Shown: piece by piece, positions 9,443-18,491 of the stretch
How positions within the stretch are numbered: position 1 is the stretch's first letter
How the letters are laid out: every line of letters begins with the position of its first letter
Assembly (NCBI RefSeq): GCF_003853645.1
Contig: NZ_QTPO01000004.1
Location: 124,001 to 188,000 of the forward strand
Direction of reading: 5' to 3'
Source: Burkholderia sp. Bp9143
GTDB taxonomy: Bacteria; Pseudomonadota; Gammaproteobacteria; Burkholderiales; Burkholderiaceae
Length of the DNA: 64,000 nt
Position numbers and translations under genes: made by a program
Notes under the pieces: model-generated
What the model saw: the letters and a program-made list of their open reading frames with translations, nothing else
The model's database searches: none
What the model was told of the DNA's origin: nothing

Positions 9443-9920
9443 AGATTTATGTCAGGGCGAGCCCGAATATGTCGTGCAAGAGACCGTTACGAAAACTGCA
9501 AAAACAAAAAAATCGAACGATCGGGGCACTTTTTGCAAACCGAAAGGTCAATGAAATCGTTCGAATATGAGATAGTGTCCCCCAAACGCCTGATAAAATT
9601 CGACAAACCGCCGGATTTCAGGGGGAAACCGCGTGTCACGCCGCTGCCGTCCATCGTCCGCGCCATTTCGGGGTCGATTCAGAACCGCCGGCCCGTTTGT
9701 CGTCACGTGCAAGCGCTCCGCCATCCGCACCCGGTCGCATCGAACCGTTTCATCCAGCGACGGGCCTCGGCCCGCCCGCGCCGCTCGCCGCCTCACGGTG
9801 GCGAACCCGAGGCAGCACAGCGCCGTGCTGCCGCCCATCAGTTTCATCGTCCTCGTTCGGCGGATTTTCCGGCCGGGCTTCGTCAACCCGTGACGGCGCG
9901 TCGCGCGCCGCCACTCGCAT
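9443..9920. other. Intergenic region upstream of chaA, no gene seen
   Basis: About 480 bases between the paaH operator and the chaA ribosome site. The part nearest paaH (9480-9620) is unusually A/T-rich for this genome (poly-A runs near 9500 and ATAAAATTCGAC near 9591) and probably holds the chaA promoter. Short frames here (for example 9548-9886 on the minus strand) have Arg-rich shadow composition and are not called. Confidence 0.5.
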
Positions 9921-9933
9921 AAGGAAACCCTCC

Positions 9934-11022
9934 ATGCCGCTCTCGTCCAACCAGCTCCCGCGCTGGACCCTCGTGGCCCCGCTTGCCGCGTGGCTGGTAC
10001 TCGCGCTGTCGCGCGTCGTGCCGGCCGAAGGCCTCGTCATCGCCGTGTTCGCCGCCGCGCTCGCCGGCGCCGTATTCGCCGCCGTCCACCATGCCGAAGT
10101 CGTCGCGCACCGCGTCGGCGAGCCGTTCGGCACGCTCGTGCTCGCGGTCGCCGTGACCGTCATCGAAGTCGCGCTGATCGTGTCGGTGATGCTCGGCGCC
10201 GGTCCCGAGAAATCGGGCCTCGCGCGCGACACGGTGTTCGCCGCCGTGATGATCATCTGCAACGGCATCGTCGGCCTCTGCCTGCTGGTCGGTGCGTGGA
10301 AGCACGGCGAGCAGGATTTCCAGGGGCGCGGCGCGAGCAAGGCGCTCGCGGTGCTCGCGTCGCTGTCGGTGCTGTCGCTCGTGATGCCGAACTACCTGAA
10401 CGCCGCGCCGGGCCCGTTCTTCTCGAAATCGCAGCTTGCGTTCGCCGGTGTTTCGTCGCTCGTGCTGTACGGCGCATTCGTGTTCGTGCAGACCGTGCGC
10501 CACCGCGACTACTTCCTCACCGAGCACGACAGCGCGAACGAATCGGTGCACGCGGCGCCGCCGAGCAGCCGCACCGCGCTGATCAGCCTCGTGCTGCTGT
10601 TCGCGAGCCTCGTCGCGGTCGTGCTGCTCGCAAAGCTGCTGTCGCCGGCCGTCGAGCATGCGGTGATGAAGCTCGGCGCGCCGGAAGCCGCGGTCGGCAT
10701 CGTGATCGCCGCGCTCGTGCTGCTGCCCGAAGGGCTCGCGGCCGTCACCGCCGCGCGGGCGAACCGTCTGCAGACCAGCATGAACCTCGCGCTCGGCTCG
10801 GCCCTCGCGAGCATCGGGCTCACGATCCCGACCGTCGCGGCCGTGTTCATCTGGGTCGGCCAGCCGCTCACGCTCGGCATCGGCGCGATGGAAACCGTGC
10901 TGCTGTCGCTGACGCTGCTCGTCAGCACGCTGACGCTCAGCCAGGGACGCACGACGGTGCTGCACGGCGTCGTGCACCTGTCGCTGTTCGCCGCCTACCT
11001 GTTCCTGTCGATCACGCACTGA
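9934..11022 (+). CDS. chaA: Calcium/proton antiporter, ChaA type
   Basis: The protein has 362 aa and 10-11 membrane segments, like E. coli ChaA (about 366 aa). It carries the CaCA-family acidic repeats: HAEVVAHRVGEPFGTLVLAVAVTVIEVALI in the first half (key Glu residues in GEPFGT and VIEVAL) and ALVLLPEGLAAVTAA in the second. A His/Asp/Glu-containing loop (HRDYFLTEHDSANE) lies between halves. It exchanges Ca2+ or Na+/K+ for protons across the inner membrane. AAGGAAA at 9921-9927 supports ATG 9934; the frame open from 9697 is rejected. Confidence 0.88.
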   Translation: MPLSSNQLPRWTLVAPLAAWLVLALSRVVPAEGLVIAVFAAALAGAVFAAVHHAEVVAHRVGEPFGTLVLAVAVTVIEVALIVSVMLGAGPEKSGLARDTVFAAVMIICNGIVGLCLLVGAWKHGEQDFQGRGASKALAVLASLSVLSLVMPNYLNAAPGPFFSKSQLAFAGVSSLVLYGAFVFVQTVRHRDYFLTEHDSANESVHAAPPSSRTALISLVLLFASLVAVVLLAKLLSPAVEHAVMKLGAPEAAVGIVIAALVLLPEGLAAVTAARANRLQTSMNLALGSALASIGLTIPTVAAVFIWVGQPLTLGIGAMETVLLSLTLLVSTLTLSQGRTTVLHGVVHLSLFAAYLFLSITH

Positions 11023-11031
11023 TGCAGAACG

Positions 11032-11070
11032 GCGCGGGGCCCGGCGGATTCTCTCCGCCGGGCCCCGCGC
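11032..11070. terminator. Strong GC hairpin between convergent genes
   Basis: A perfect 17-bp inverted repeat (11032-11048 and 11054-11070) with a TTCTC loop lies ten bases after the chaA stop and 45 bases before the stop of the convergent LysM gene. It has no U-tract, so it is a likely bidirectional transcription barrier rather than a textbook intrinsic terminator. Confidence 0.6.
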
Positions 11071-11115
11071 GTCGCTTCACCGTCCTCTGCTTCACCTTCT
11101 TCGCTGCACGCGCGC

Positions 11116-12249
11116 CTACCGGACCGGAATCACGAGATGCTGGCCGGCGAGGATCAGGTTCGGGTTCGCGAGGTTGTTGCGGCGCTGGATCTCGCGATAG
11201 CGCTGGCCGCTGCCGAGCTTGCTCGCCGCGATCAGGTTCAGCGTATCGCCCGCCTTCACCACGTACGTGTGCTCGCCGGATGCGGCCGCGGTCGTCATCG
11301 TCTGGTCGCTGACGAAATACTTGCGCAGCAGGTCCAGATACTGCGGCGACTGCTTGAGCTTCGCGATCGCGGCATTCAGGTAGATCAGCAGATCCTGGTC
11401 GTCGGCACGCACGCCGATCTTGTACGCGATGTTCGAGCCGTCGAGCTTGGTCACCGCGAACTTCAGGTCGGTGCCCTTGATCGAGCTGACCGCGAACGGA
11501 TAGTCGTAGATGAACGCGTCGACCGCATGGCCGTCGAGGCTCTTCGCGATGAATGCCGGATCGGAATCGTCGACCTCGACGAACCGGACGTTCGGATACT
11601 GGCGCGTGACGAACGCACGCACGTCCGGATCGCCCTTAAGGATGCCGACCGTCTTGCCGACCAGATCGTCGGCCGAGCGAATCGCGGAGCCTTGCCGCAC
11701 GATCAGCGAATAACCGAAATCGTCGACGTACGGCACCGAGTAGACGACGCCTGCCGGCGTGTTGTCCGGGAACGTCAGCCCGTCCATCGCGACGTCGACG
11801 ACATGGTTGCCCTTCGCATCGGTGTCGAGCAGTTGTTTCGGCACGCCCGGGTACGTATCGACTTCGTGACGCGTATCGACGACGACCGGCTTGCCGCCGT
11901 GCGAGAACGACGGGTCCGCGAACAGCAGCCGCGCGAATTCGACGTTGAAGCCGTGCGGTGCGCCCTTGTCCTCACCGAAGAACGGCTCGCTCGGGTTCTG
12001 CACCGAGACCCGCACGATGCCGTTTTCGGCGATCGATTTCAGCGTGCTGGCCTGCGGCGTGAAGCCGGCCGGCAGCACGTTGCCCGACGCCGACGGCTGC
12101 GCGGGCTGGCCCGCGTCGCCGTTTTGCGCGGACGTCGAGGTCGGGGCCGCATCATGCGCGGGAATCAGCGTCGACAGGCCGCCCTGGTGGACGATCCATA
12201 CGCCGACGAGCACCACCAGGAACACGACTGCGCCGAGAAGTTTTTTCAT
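11116..12249 (-). CDS. Membrane-anchored solute-binding (SBP_bac_3) protein fused to a LysM domain
   Basis: The protein has 377 aa. An uncleaved-looking N-terminal membrane segment (residues 3-20) is followed by a Ser/Ala/Pro-rich linker (about 30-65). A family-3 periplasmic solute-binding fold spans about 70-315 (NGIVRVSVQNPSEPFFGE at its start, ADDLVGKTVGILKG in the middle). A C-terminal LysM peptidoglycan-binding domain covers 326-377 (TYVVKAGDTLNLIA ... LILAGQHLVIPV). No ABC permease or ATPase is nearby, so it more likely senses or scaffolds than transports. It sits 20 bases downstream of the coiled-coil membrane protein and is surely co-transcribed with it. The ligand is unknown. Confidence 0.82.
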   Translation of the reverse strand: MKKLLGAVVFLVVLVGVWIVHQGGLSTLIPAHDAAPTSTSAQNGDAGQPAQPSASGNVLPAGFTPQASTLKSIAENGIVRVSVQNPSEPFFGEDKGAPHGFNVEFARLLFADPSFSHGGKPVVVDTRHEVDTYPGVPKQLLDTDAKGNHVVDVAMDGLTFPDNTPAGVVYSVPYVDDFGYSLIVRQGSAIRSADDLVGKTVGILKGDPDVRAFVTRQYPNVRFVEVDDSDPAFIAKSLDGHAVDAFIYDYPFAVSSIKGTDLKFAVTKLDGSNIAYKIGVRADDQDLLIYLNAAIAKLKQSPQYLDLLRKYFVSDQTMTTAAASGEHTYVVKAGDTLNLIAASKLGSGQRYREIQRRNNLANPNLILAGQHLVIPVR

Positions 12250-12269
12250 GGTTGCGTGCCTGCGGGAAG

Positions 12270-13040
12270 TTATTGTTGTTTCGACGGCAGTGCGGCGGCC
12301 TGTGCCGCATCGGGGCCGGGCACGGGGGTGCCGTTCATCACCGCCTGTTGTTGCGCCTGCTTGACCTCGGGGTTGTCCAGCAGCGACGTCTCCATTTCGG
12401 AGAACGCCTTGTTCACCGAGCGCATCACCGAATCGACGGCCACGTCGGTCTTGATCTGCTCGAACGTATCGGCCGTCTGCCGGCCCGCGAGCTTGTTCAT
12501 GTGCTGCGCGGCCTGCGACATGTCCCACATCGCCTTCGCGCGATCGATCGCCAACGCGAAATTCTTCAGTTCGGCCTGCACCTGCTTGTAGCGGCTTTCG
12601 CGGAACGCGAGCAGCTGCTTCATCGTGTCGAGCTGCGCGCGAAAGCGCGGCGCGTCGTCCGGATACTGCTTCTCGAACAGCTCGGTCTTGTTCTCGAAGT
12701 TCTTCACCTCGGTGCGGAATGCGGTGATGCTGTCCGCGAACTTCTGCGCCGCCTGGCGCTTTTCCGCGAGCTGGTTGATCAGCGTCTCGATCGGATTCGA
12801 CTGCGCTTCCTCGACGATCATCTTCACCTTCTGGTTCGCGAACTTCATCGCGACGACAGGCGCGAAATAGATCGCCCCGAGACCGATCACGGCCGCCGTG
12901 ATCAGCGCGATCATCCCCTTCAGGATGAACAGCGCGGCCGGTGCCGCGATCGCGACGCCGGCGATGATGATCGCCCACTTGATCAGCTTTGCCTTGCCAC
13001 TCCCCGAACTGCCGTTTGCTTCATTCGAAAGCTGCGACAT
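12270..13040 (-). CDS. Membrane protein with long coiled coil, function unknown
   Basis: The protein has 256 aa. A polar Ser/Gly start is followed by two adjacent hydrophobic segments (about 22-62: IKWAIIIAGVAIAAPAALFIL and IALITAAVIGLGAIYFAP). A long charged, heptad-rich region covers about 70-215 (KFANQKVKMIVEEAQ ... ENKTELFEKQYPDD), and the tail is Gln/Ala-rich. It recalls PspA-like or cell-envelope coiled-coil proteins, but I see no diagnostic motif. AGGAGA precedes ATG 13040. It is the first gene of a two-gene unit with the SBP-LysM protein, so the pair may form one envelope complex. Confidence 0.78.
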   Translation of the reverse strand: MSQLSNEANGSSGSGKAKLIKWAIIIAGVAIAAPAALFILKGMIALITAAVIGLGAIYFAPVVAMKFANQKVKMIVEEAQSNPIETLINQLAEKRQAAQKFADSITAFRTEVKNFENKTELFEKQYPDDAPRFRAQLDTMKQLLAFRESRYKQVQAELKNFALAIDRAKAMWDMSQAAQHMNKLAGRQTADTFEQIKTDVAVDSVMRSVNKAFSEMETSLLDNPEVKQAQQQAVMNGTPVPGPDAAQAAALPSKQQ

Positions 13041-13643
13041 GAGTTTTTCTCCTTGAACCTCGAACTGAACTGCGTGCGTGTGCTGCGTCATGCTCAATCG
13101 AAATGCTTCGGATTCCGGTGCCGCCGCGCGTGCGGGACGGGCGGCGGCGGCGTCACGAGACGCCGGTGTAAGCGTCATGCGCGATACGGTATTCGGGCGT
13201 GGCAGGCTGCCGCGCGACGCGGCGGCGCCGATCGGCACCGTTCGTCGGCACGGCCCGTGCGCGGACGGGAAAGTGTACCGATGCACGGTACGAAACGGGA
13301 TGACGGATACGTGACGCGACGGGCGTCGGGAGAATCGTGGCTCCGGCGCGCCGGGGGCTGCGGCGCCGGGATTCCGGTACGAGTGCGTGAAGGCTCATCA
13401 TTGTTCTTTTGCGCGTCGCGGATGCGGGAACACGCGGCCAGCGCGCCCCGCTCGAAATGCACGCACGTATCCTGCGCCGACCGGCATGCAGCGTCAAGCG
13501 GTCGGCGCGGCGCGGTGCGATGCGTTTCGCGATTGAAAGCGTGCGTGGCGCGCCAGCTTTCAGAACGGTAAGGATGTTGCCGATGCAGCGATTCGCGGCG
13601 CTCGGTCAGGATTGCTCGTCACCGAGGCGCGGCCGACAGGACG
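13041..13643. other. 600-base intergenic stretch, no gene seen
   Basis: It must contain the promoter of the coiled-coil/LysM pair. Frames on both strands here are short or Arg/Ala-rich shadows without ribosome sites. No convincing hairpin, repeat or RNA was found. Confidence 0.5.
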
Positions 13644-14498
13644 TCACGTCGCGGCGCCGATCGGGGCGTCCGCGTCGAACCCGTACAGCACGACCGGGTT
13701 GTCGACGAGAATCGCGCGGCTAGCCGCATCGTCCGCCGCGCAGGCGTGCAACCAACCGAGCAGGTGCGCATCGTCGGGCACCGGCGACGCGTTCGGGTGC
13801 GGCCAGTTGGTGCCCCAGACGCAGCGCGCCGCATGCTCACGCGCGAGCACGGCGGCAAGGCGTGCGACGTCGTCGTAACCGGGCGCACCGGATTGCGAGG
13901 TTTCGTAAGGCGCGGACAGCTTCACCCATACGTGGCCGCGATCCAGCAGGCGCCGCAACGCAACGAACGCCGGCGCATCCGGTACCACCGGCGTCAGGTA
14001 CTTGCCCGTGTGATCGATCACGACAGGCGCCTGCAACGACGCCAGCATCGGCTCGACGTCGGGCAGCGTCCGGCCGTCGAGCTGCAGGTCGATGTGCCAG
14101 CCGAGCGGCGCAATTCGCGCGGCCACCCGCTCCAGATCGTCCCAGCGCGCGACGCCGCCCGACAGTGTCATGAACCGCACGCCGCGGATGCCCGCCGCGT
14201 GCAGCCGCTCAAGTTCGGCATCCGGCACATCGACCGGCAACGTCGCGACGCCGCGCGCCTGCGGGCCCAGCGCGGCCAGCGCATCGAGCGTGCAGCGATT
14301 GTCGAAGCCATAACCGGTCGGCTGCACGACGACCACGCGCGCGAGGCCGAGTGCCTGTTGCACACGGCAATACGCGTCCACCGGCGCATGTGGCGGGCGG
14401 AACGTCGCCATCGGCGCGAGCGGATAGGCATCGTCGTAGATGTGGATATGGCAATCGCACGCGTGCGCCAGCCGCATGCCGACGTCGTCGCGCGTCAT
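13644..14498 (-). CDS. Amidohydrolase-family (lactonase-like) TIM-barrel hydrolase
   Basis: The protein has 284 aa and belongs to the amidohydrolase-2/2-pyrone-4,6-dicarboxylate lactonase group. Readable features are CDCHIHIYD (metal HxH), VVIDHTGKYL (His), and WGTNWPHPN near the C-terminus (the Trp-Gly-x-Asn/Asp-trp-Pro-His signature). The usual late Asp is Asn here (GTNWPHP), as in the PDC-lactonase/L-fuconolactonase branch. It likely opens a lactone formed by the upstream dehydrogenase or transported in. ATG overlaps the stop of the hydroxyacid dehydrogenase by four bases (14495-14498), so the two are translationally coupled. Confidence 0.82.
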   Translation of the reverse strand: MTRDDVGMRLAHACDCHIHIYDDAYPLAPMATFRPPHAPVDAYCRVQQALGLARVVVVQPTGYGFDNRCTLDALAALGPQARGVATLPVDVPDAELERLHAAGIRGVRFMTLSGGVARWDDLERVAARIAPLGWHIDLQLDGRTLPDVEPMLASLQAPVVIDHTGKYLTPVVPDAPAFVALRRLLDRGHVWVKLSAPYETSQSGAPGYDDVARLAAVLAREHAARCVWGTNWPHPNASPVPDDAHLLGWLHACAADDAASRAILVDNPVVLYGFDADAPIGAAT

Positions 14499-15517
14499 CG
14501 TGCACCCGATGCGGCGGACGCGTCGACCGACCGCCAGCGTTCGAGCCGCGTCGCATGCTCGACGTTGACCACGCCCTTCGGCACGCGTCCATCGAGCAGC
14601 GCGGCGAGTTGGTCGACCGTCTCCAGCGCCTGGTGCTCGACCGCCGGCCGCGTCAGCCCGCCGATATGCGGCGTGGCGATCACGCGCGGATGCGCGGCGA
14701 GTTCGGGCGTCGGCATCTGGTCCGCCGCGCGGCCGACATCGAGCGCGCAACCAGCCAGCCGGCCGCCGGCGAGCGCGTCGGCAAGCGCCTGCTCGTCGAC
14801 GAGCTCGCCGCGCGACGCATTGATGAAGCACGCGCCCGGCTTCATCGCGGCGAACGCGCGCGCATCGAACAGGTTCGCGGTGGCCGGCGTCGCCGGCGCG
14901 AGGCACACGACGTAATCCGCGTCGCGCAGCAAGGTCGCGCAATCGACCTGCTCGAGCGACGGAGTATCGACCCGCACGTACGGATCGGTCACGAGCACGC
15001 GCATCCCGAACGCCGTCGCGATCGGCGCAAGATGGCGCGCGATCTGTCCATAGCCGACCATGCCCAGCGTGCTGCCGCGCAATTCGCGGCCCATCCGCGG
15101 CAGCGGCGGCGTGCCACGATGGTACGCATCCACATAGCCGCCGATACCGCGCGCGAGGTCGATCATCGCACCGATCACCCACTCCGCGACGGCCGGCCCG
15201 AACCCGGGGCTCGCCTGCGTGACCAGCACGCCGAACTCACTCGCCGCGCCGACATCGACGGTACGGATGTCGACCGCGCAACGCAGGAACGCGGCGAGCA
15301 CGGGCAATCCCGCGAACAGCGCGCGCGGCGCCGGTGTCTGCCGGTACGCGATCATCGCGTCGCATCCCTGCGCGGCAGCAATCAGCTCGTCCGTGCCGAG
15401 CTCCCGGTCGTACGGATTGCATGTGACGTCCGCGATCGCCTGCAACGCACGCAGCGCCTTCGCACCGAAGTAGTAATCGAGCATCCCGGACGGATGGGTC
15501 ACGTAGACGCGCGTCAT
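14495..15517 (-). CDS. D-2-hydroxyacid dehydrogenase family protein with altered catalytic region
   Basis: The protein has 340 aa and is an NAD(P)-dependent oxidoreductase with the Rossmann motif MVGYGQIAR. Arg in NASRGELVDE and His in ATPHIGGLT are conserved active-site residues. The usual catalytic Glu of the DVFxxEP motif is absent: the stretch reads LDVGRAADQMPTP. GGGAGA precedes ATG 15517, whose first bases overlap the lacI-type stop. It is part of the dctP-dctQM-regulator-dehydrogenase-lactonase unit, so it probably acts on the hydroxy or sugar acid imported by the TRAP system. Confidence 0.82.
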   Translation of the reverse strand: MTRVYVTHPSGMLDYYFGAKALRALQAIADVTCNPYDRELGTDELIAAAQGCDAMIAYRQTPAPRALFAGLPVLAAFLRCAVDIRTVDVGAASEFGVLVTQASPGFGPAVAEWVIGAMIDLARGIGGYVDAYHRGTPPLPRMGRELRGSTLGMVGYGQIARHLAPIATAFGMRVLVTDPYVRVDTPSLEQVDCATLLRDADYVVCLAPATPATANLFDARAFAAMKPGACFINASRGELVDEQALADALAGGRLAGCALDVGRAADQMPTPELAAHPRVIATPHIGGLTRPAVEHQALETVDQLAALLDGRVPKGVVNVEHATRLERWRSVDASAASGAR

Positions 15518-16593
15518 GCGTTGTCTCCCTTCGATTCGACCGCGCGCGGCGGCGGCGCGACCGATGCGCGCTCGACGAGCGTGACGCCCGGGAACACGCA
15601 CTGCCCCGGCTCCGACGACGACGTGTCGCCATCGTGCCGCATCACGCGCCGCACCATCTCCGCGGCCATGTCGGTGACGGGCAGTTGCACCGTGGTCAGC
15701 GCGGGCCACGAGATCGCCGACAGGAAATGGCCGTCCATCCCGACGACCGACACATCGTCCGGCACGCGCAATCCGCCGTCGCGCAGCCCGGCCATCAGGC
15801 CGAGCGCGAACAGGTCGTTGACCGCGACGATGCCGGTCGGCCGCGCCGGATCGGCCGCGAGCGCGGCGCCGAGCGCACGCCCGACCTCGACGATCACCGC
15901 GTCGCCATATTCGTTCGCCGGACCGCCGTCGAGCACTTGCCCGTCGGCTCCCGCGTCACGCGCCACCGCGAGAAAGCCGCGAATCTTGTCGCTGCGGCTC
16001 ACGGTGATGCCGGCCACCGTCGCGAACGCGAGCCGCGCATGGCCCGCGGCGACGAGGCAGCCGGTCGCGAGCCGCGCGGCCGCCTCGTTGTCGGCCGTCA
16101 CGTGATCGACCTTCGATTGCTCGCCGGGCGTCGCGCGGCGATCGTAGCTGACGACCGTCATCCCGCGTTCAGCCGCGCGTTCAAGGTGGCTTTCGTCAGC
16201 GAGCGACGAAATCACGATTACGCGCCGCACGCCGTGCGCGAACAGATCGTCGAAGAACGCCGCCTCCTTGCCCGCATCGCGGTATGTGTTGCCGATCAGC
16301 ACGCGATGACCGTACTGCTCCTGCGCGCAGGCCTCGATCTCGCGTGCGATGTAGCCATACATCGGATTCGCCATCGACGGTACCAGCAACCCGACGAGCG
16401 GCGTCTGCCCGGTCTTGAGCTGGCGCGCGAGCGTGCTCGGCCGGTACTGCAGCGCATCCATCGACGCCTTCACGCGCTCGAGCGTCTCGGGCTTCATCTG
16501 ATCGGTGCGGCCGTTGAGCACGTTCGAAACCGTGCTGACCGAAACGGCCGCATGACGGGCCACGTCCTGAATCGTACTCATGTCATCTTGCAT
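15514..16593 (-). CDS. LacI-family transcriptional regulator
   Basis: The protein has 359 aa. An N-terminal LacI helix-turn-helix (STIQDVARHAAVSVSTVSNVLNG) and hinge helix (YRPSTLARQLKTGQT) precede a periplasmic-binding-like sensor domain (LVGLLVPSMANPMYG ... GIVAVNDLFALGLM). The start at 16593 or 16581 is uncertain because neither has a good ribosome site. The gene is tucked inside the operon, eight bases after dctQM and overlapping the dehydrogenase. It most likely autoregulates the operon through the palindrome at 19570-19581, with an imported acid or lactone as effector. Confidence 0.9.
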   Translation of the reverse strand: MQDDMSTIQDVARHAAVSVSTVSNVLNGRTDQMKPETLERVKASMDALQYRPSTLARQLKTGQTPLVGLLVPSMANPMYGYIAREIEACAQEQYGHRVLIGNTYRDAGKEAAFFDDLFAHGVRRVIVISSLADESHLERAAERGMTVVSYDRRATPGEQSKVDHVTADNEAAARLATGCLVAAGHARLAFATVAGITVSRSDKIRGFLAVARDAGADGQVLDGGPANEYGDAVIVEVGRALGAALAADPARPTGIVAVNDLFALGLMAGLRDGGLRVPDDVSVVGMDGHFLSAISWPALTTVQLPVTDMAAEMVRRVMRHDGDTSSSEPGQCVFPGVTLVERASVAPPPRAVESKGDNA

Positions 16594-16601
16594 TGAACGG
16601 G

Positions 16602-18488
16602 CTACAGGCCGAAGTGGGCCGGCAGCCACAACGAAAACGCCGGTGCGAAGATCAGCGCCACGAGGGCGACGAACAGCACCAGCAGGTATTTCAGCATCGG
16701 CCGGGTCACGCGCGCGACCTCGGTCCCCGTGATCGCGCAGGTCGTGAACAGCCCGAGGCCGACGGGCGGCGCGAACAACCCCAACCCCATCGCCACGACC
16801 ACGACCGTGCCGAAATGCAGCGGGTTGATGCCGAGCTGCAGCGCGATCGGCGCGAGCAGCGGCCCGAAGATGATCAGCGCGGGCGCACCTTCGAGCACGG
16901 CGCCGAACACGATCATCAAGAGCGCCGCCAGCAACAGGAATGCCGTGGCGCCATAGTGATGGGCAAACGCGGTCATTGTGCCCGAGACGAGCGCCGGAAT
17001 CTGCTCGATCGACAGCGCGAACGACACGCTCGACGCCGCAGCGACGATGAACAGGATACCGCTCGCCATCGACGCCGCCCGCACGAACACGCGGCCGACC
17101 GAACGCCAGGTCAGTTCGCGGAACGCCGCCCAGCCGACCCCGAGCGCATAGACCACCGCGAACGCGGACACTTCCGTCGACGTCGCGATGCCCGACGTCA
17201 CGCCCTTGCCGATCATCGCGACCATGATCAACGCGACGAGCGCGCCGCCCGCGAGCGGCAGCCACGCGCGGCGCTCGACGAACACCGCATCGATGTCGAT
17301 CCGGCGTCCGCAGATCACGGTCACGACCGCCAACGACACGGCGAGCACAGCCGCCGGCACGATCCCCGCGACGAACAGCCCCGCGATCGAGATGTTCGCG
17401 ACGAAACCCATGATGATCATGTTCACGCACGGCGGGATCGTCTCGGCCATCACCGCGCTGCACGCGAGCAGCGCCGCGGTTTCGTCGGGGTCCTGGCGCG
17501 CACGGCGCACGGCCGGCATCACGACGCCGCCCACCGCAGCGATGTCGGCCAGCTTGGAACCCGACACGCCGGAAAAGCACGCCGTCGCGAAGATCACGAT
17601 CAGCCCGAGCCCGCCGCGCACGCGCCCGAAGATCCGCAGCAGCAATTCGACGAGCCGCGCGGACATCCCGTTCGACTCCATCAGCAAGCCGGCCAGCACG
17701 AAGAACGGTACTGCCAGCAGCACGAAGTGATCCGCGCCTGCCATCACCTGCTGCGAGTAGACGAGCAACGGCAGCGTCGGGTCGGCTAGGAAGTACAGCA
17801 GCGCCGAGAACGCGAGCACGAAGCCGATCGGCACGCCGAGCAGGAGCCCGCCGACGAAGCCGGCGATCAGCAGCGCCCCCGGCGCGATCGCATGTTCGGG
17901 CCACAGCGCGTTCCAGCCGTACACGGCACCCGCGAGCACCGCGCAGCACGCGAGCGTACCGAGCACGCGGCGGCGCGGCGCGTTCAGCGCGTTCGCGAGC
18001 GCGAACACGCTCATGAACAGCGCACCGAACATCATCGGATACACGTTGATCCAGCCCGGCAGGCCGCCGGTCGTCAACTGATCGTACGAATCGCCGAGCA
18101 GTTGCCACGACGACACCAGCAGGTTCAGCGACACCGCCGCGACGATCCAGTGCCCGATCTGCACGAGCGCGCCTTGCCAGCGCGCCGGCAGCCAGCCGCG
18201 GAACAGGTCGATGCCGACGTGCTGGCTGCGCCCGAGCACCGTCGCCGCACCGAAGAACACCAGCACGATCATCAGCGCGCTCGCGACCTCCTCCGCCCAG
18301 TCGACCGGGTCGTGCAGGAAATAGCGGAAGACAACCGACACGAACACGACGAGCACGTCGACGGCCAGCACCGCGGCCGACACGTATTCGATCCAGCGCA
18401 TCGCCACCTCCAGCGCGCGGGCGGCGACGCGCACGAGGCGGCCTGTGCCGGCACTCGGCACGGCGCTCGAAACGGAACCGGTATCCAT
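16602..18488 (-). CDS. TRAP transporter permease, fused DctQ-DctM subunits
   Basis: The protein has 628 aa. The N-terminal 185 residues are a four-helix DctQ small subunit (IEYVSAAVLAVDVLVVFVSV, then DWAEEVASALMIVLVFFG). The rest is DctM with the family-typical GLLLGVPIGFVLAFSAL start and repeated helices such as CFSGVSGSKLADIAAVGG. The fused arrangement is known for sialic-acid-type TRAP systems. It imports an organic or sugar acid using the sodium or proton gradient together with the binding protein encoded three bases upstream. Confidence 0.9.
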   Translation of the reverse strand: MDTGSVSSAVPSAGTGRLVRVAARALEVAMRWIEYVSAAVLAVDVLVVFVSVVFRYFLHDPVDWAEEVASALMIVLVFFGAATVLGRSQHVGIDLFRGWLPARWQGALVQIGHWIVAAVSLNLLVSSWQLLGDSYDQLTTGGLPGWINVYPMMFGALFMSVFALANALNAPRRRVLGTLACCAVLAGAVYGWNALWPEHAIAPGALLIAGFVGGLLLGVPIGFVLAFSALLYFLADPTLPLLVYSQQVMAGADHFVLLAVPFFVLAGLLMESNGMSARLVELLLRIFGRVRGGLGLIVIFATACFSGVSGSKLADIAAVGGVVMPAVRRARQDPDETAALLACSAVMAETIPPCVNMIIMGFVANISIAGLFVAGIVPAAVLAVSLAVVTVICGRRIDIDAVFVERRAWLPLAGGALVALIMVAMIGKGVTSGIATSTEVSAFAVVYALGVGWAAFRELTWRSVGRVFVRAASMASGILFIVAAASSVSFALSIEQIPALVSGTMTAFAHHYGATAFLLLAALLMIVFGAVLEGAPALIIFGPLLAPIALQLGINPLHFGTVVVVAMGLGLFAPPVGLGLFTTCAITGTEVARVTRPMLKYLLVLFVALVALIFAPAFSLWLPAHFGL

Positions 18489-18491
18489 CGC

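Noticed and set aside
9548..9886. 112-aa minus-strand frame upstream of chaA
   Set aside because: Arg-rich, no ribosome site, and overlaps the probable chaA promoter region.
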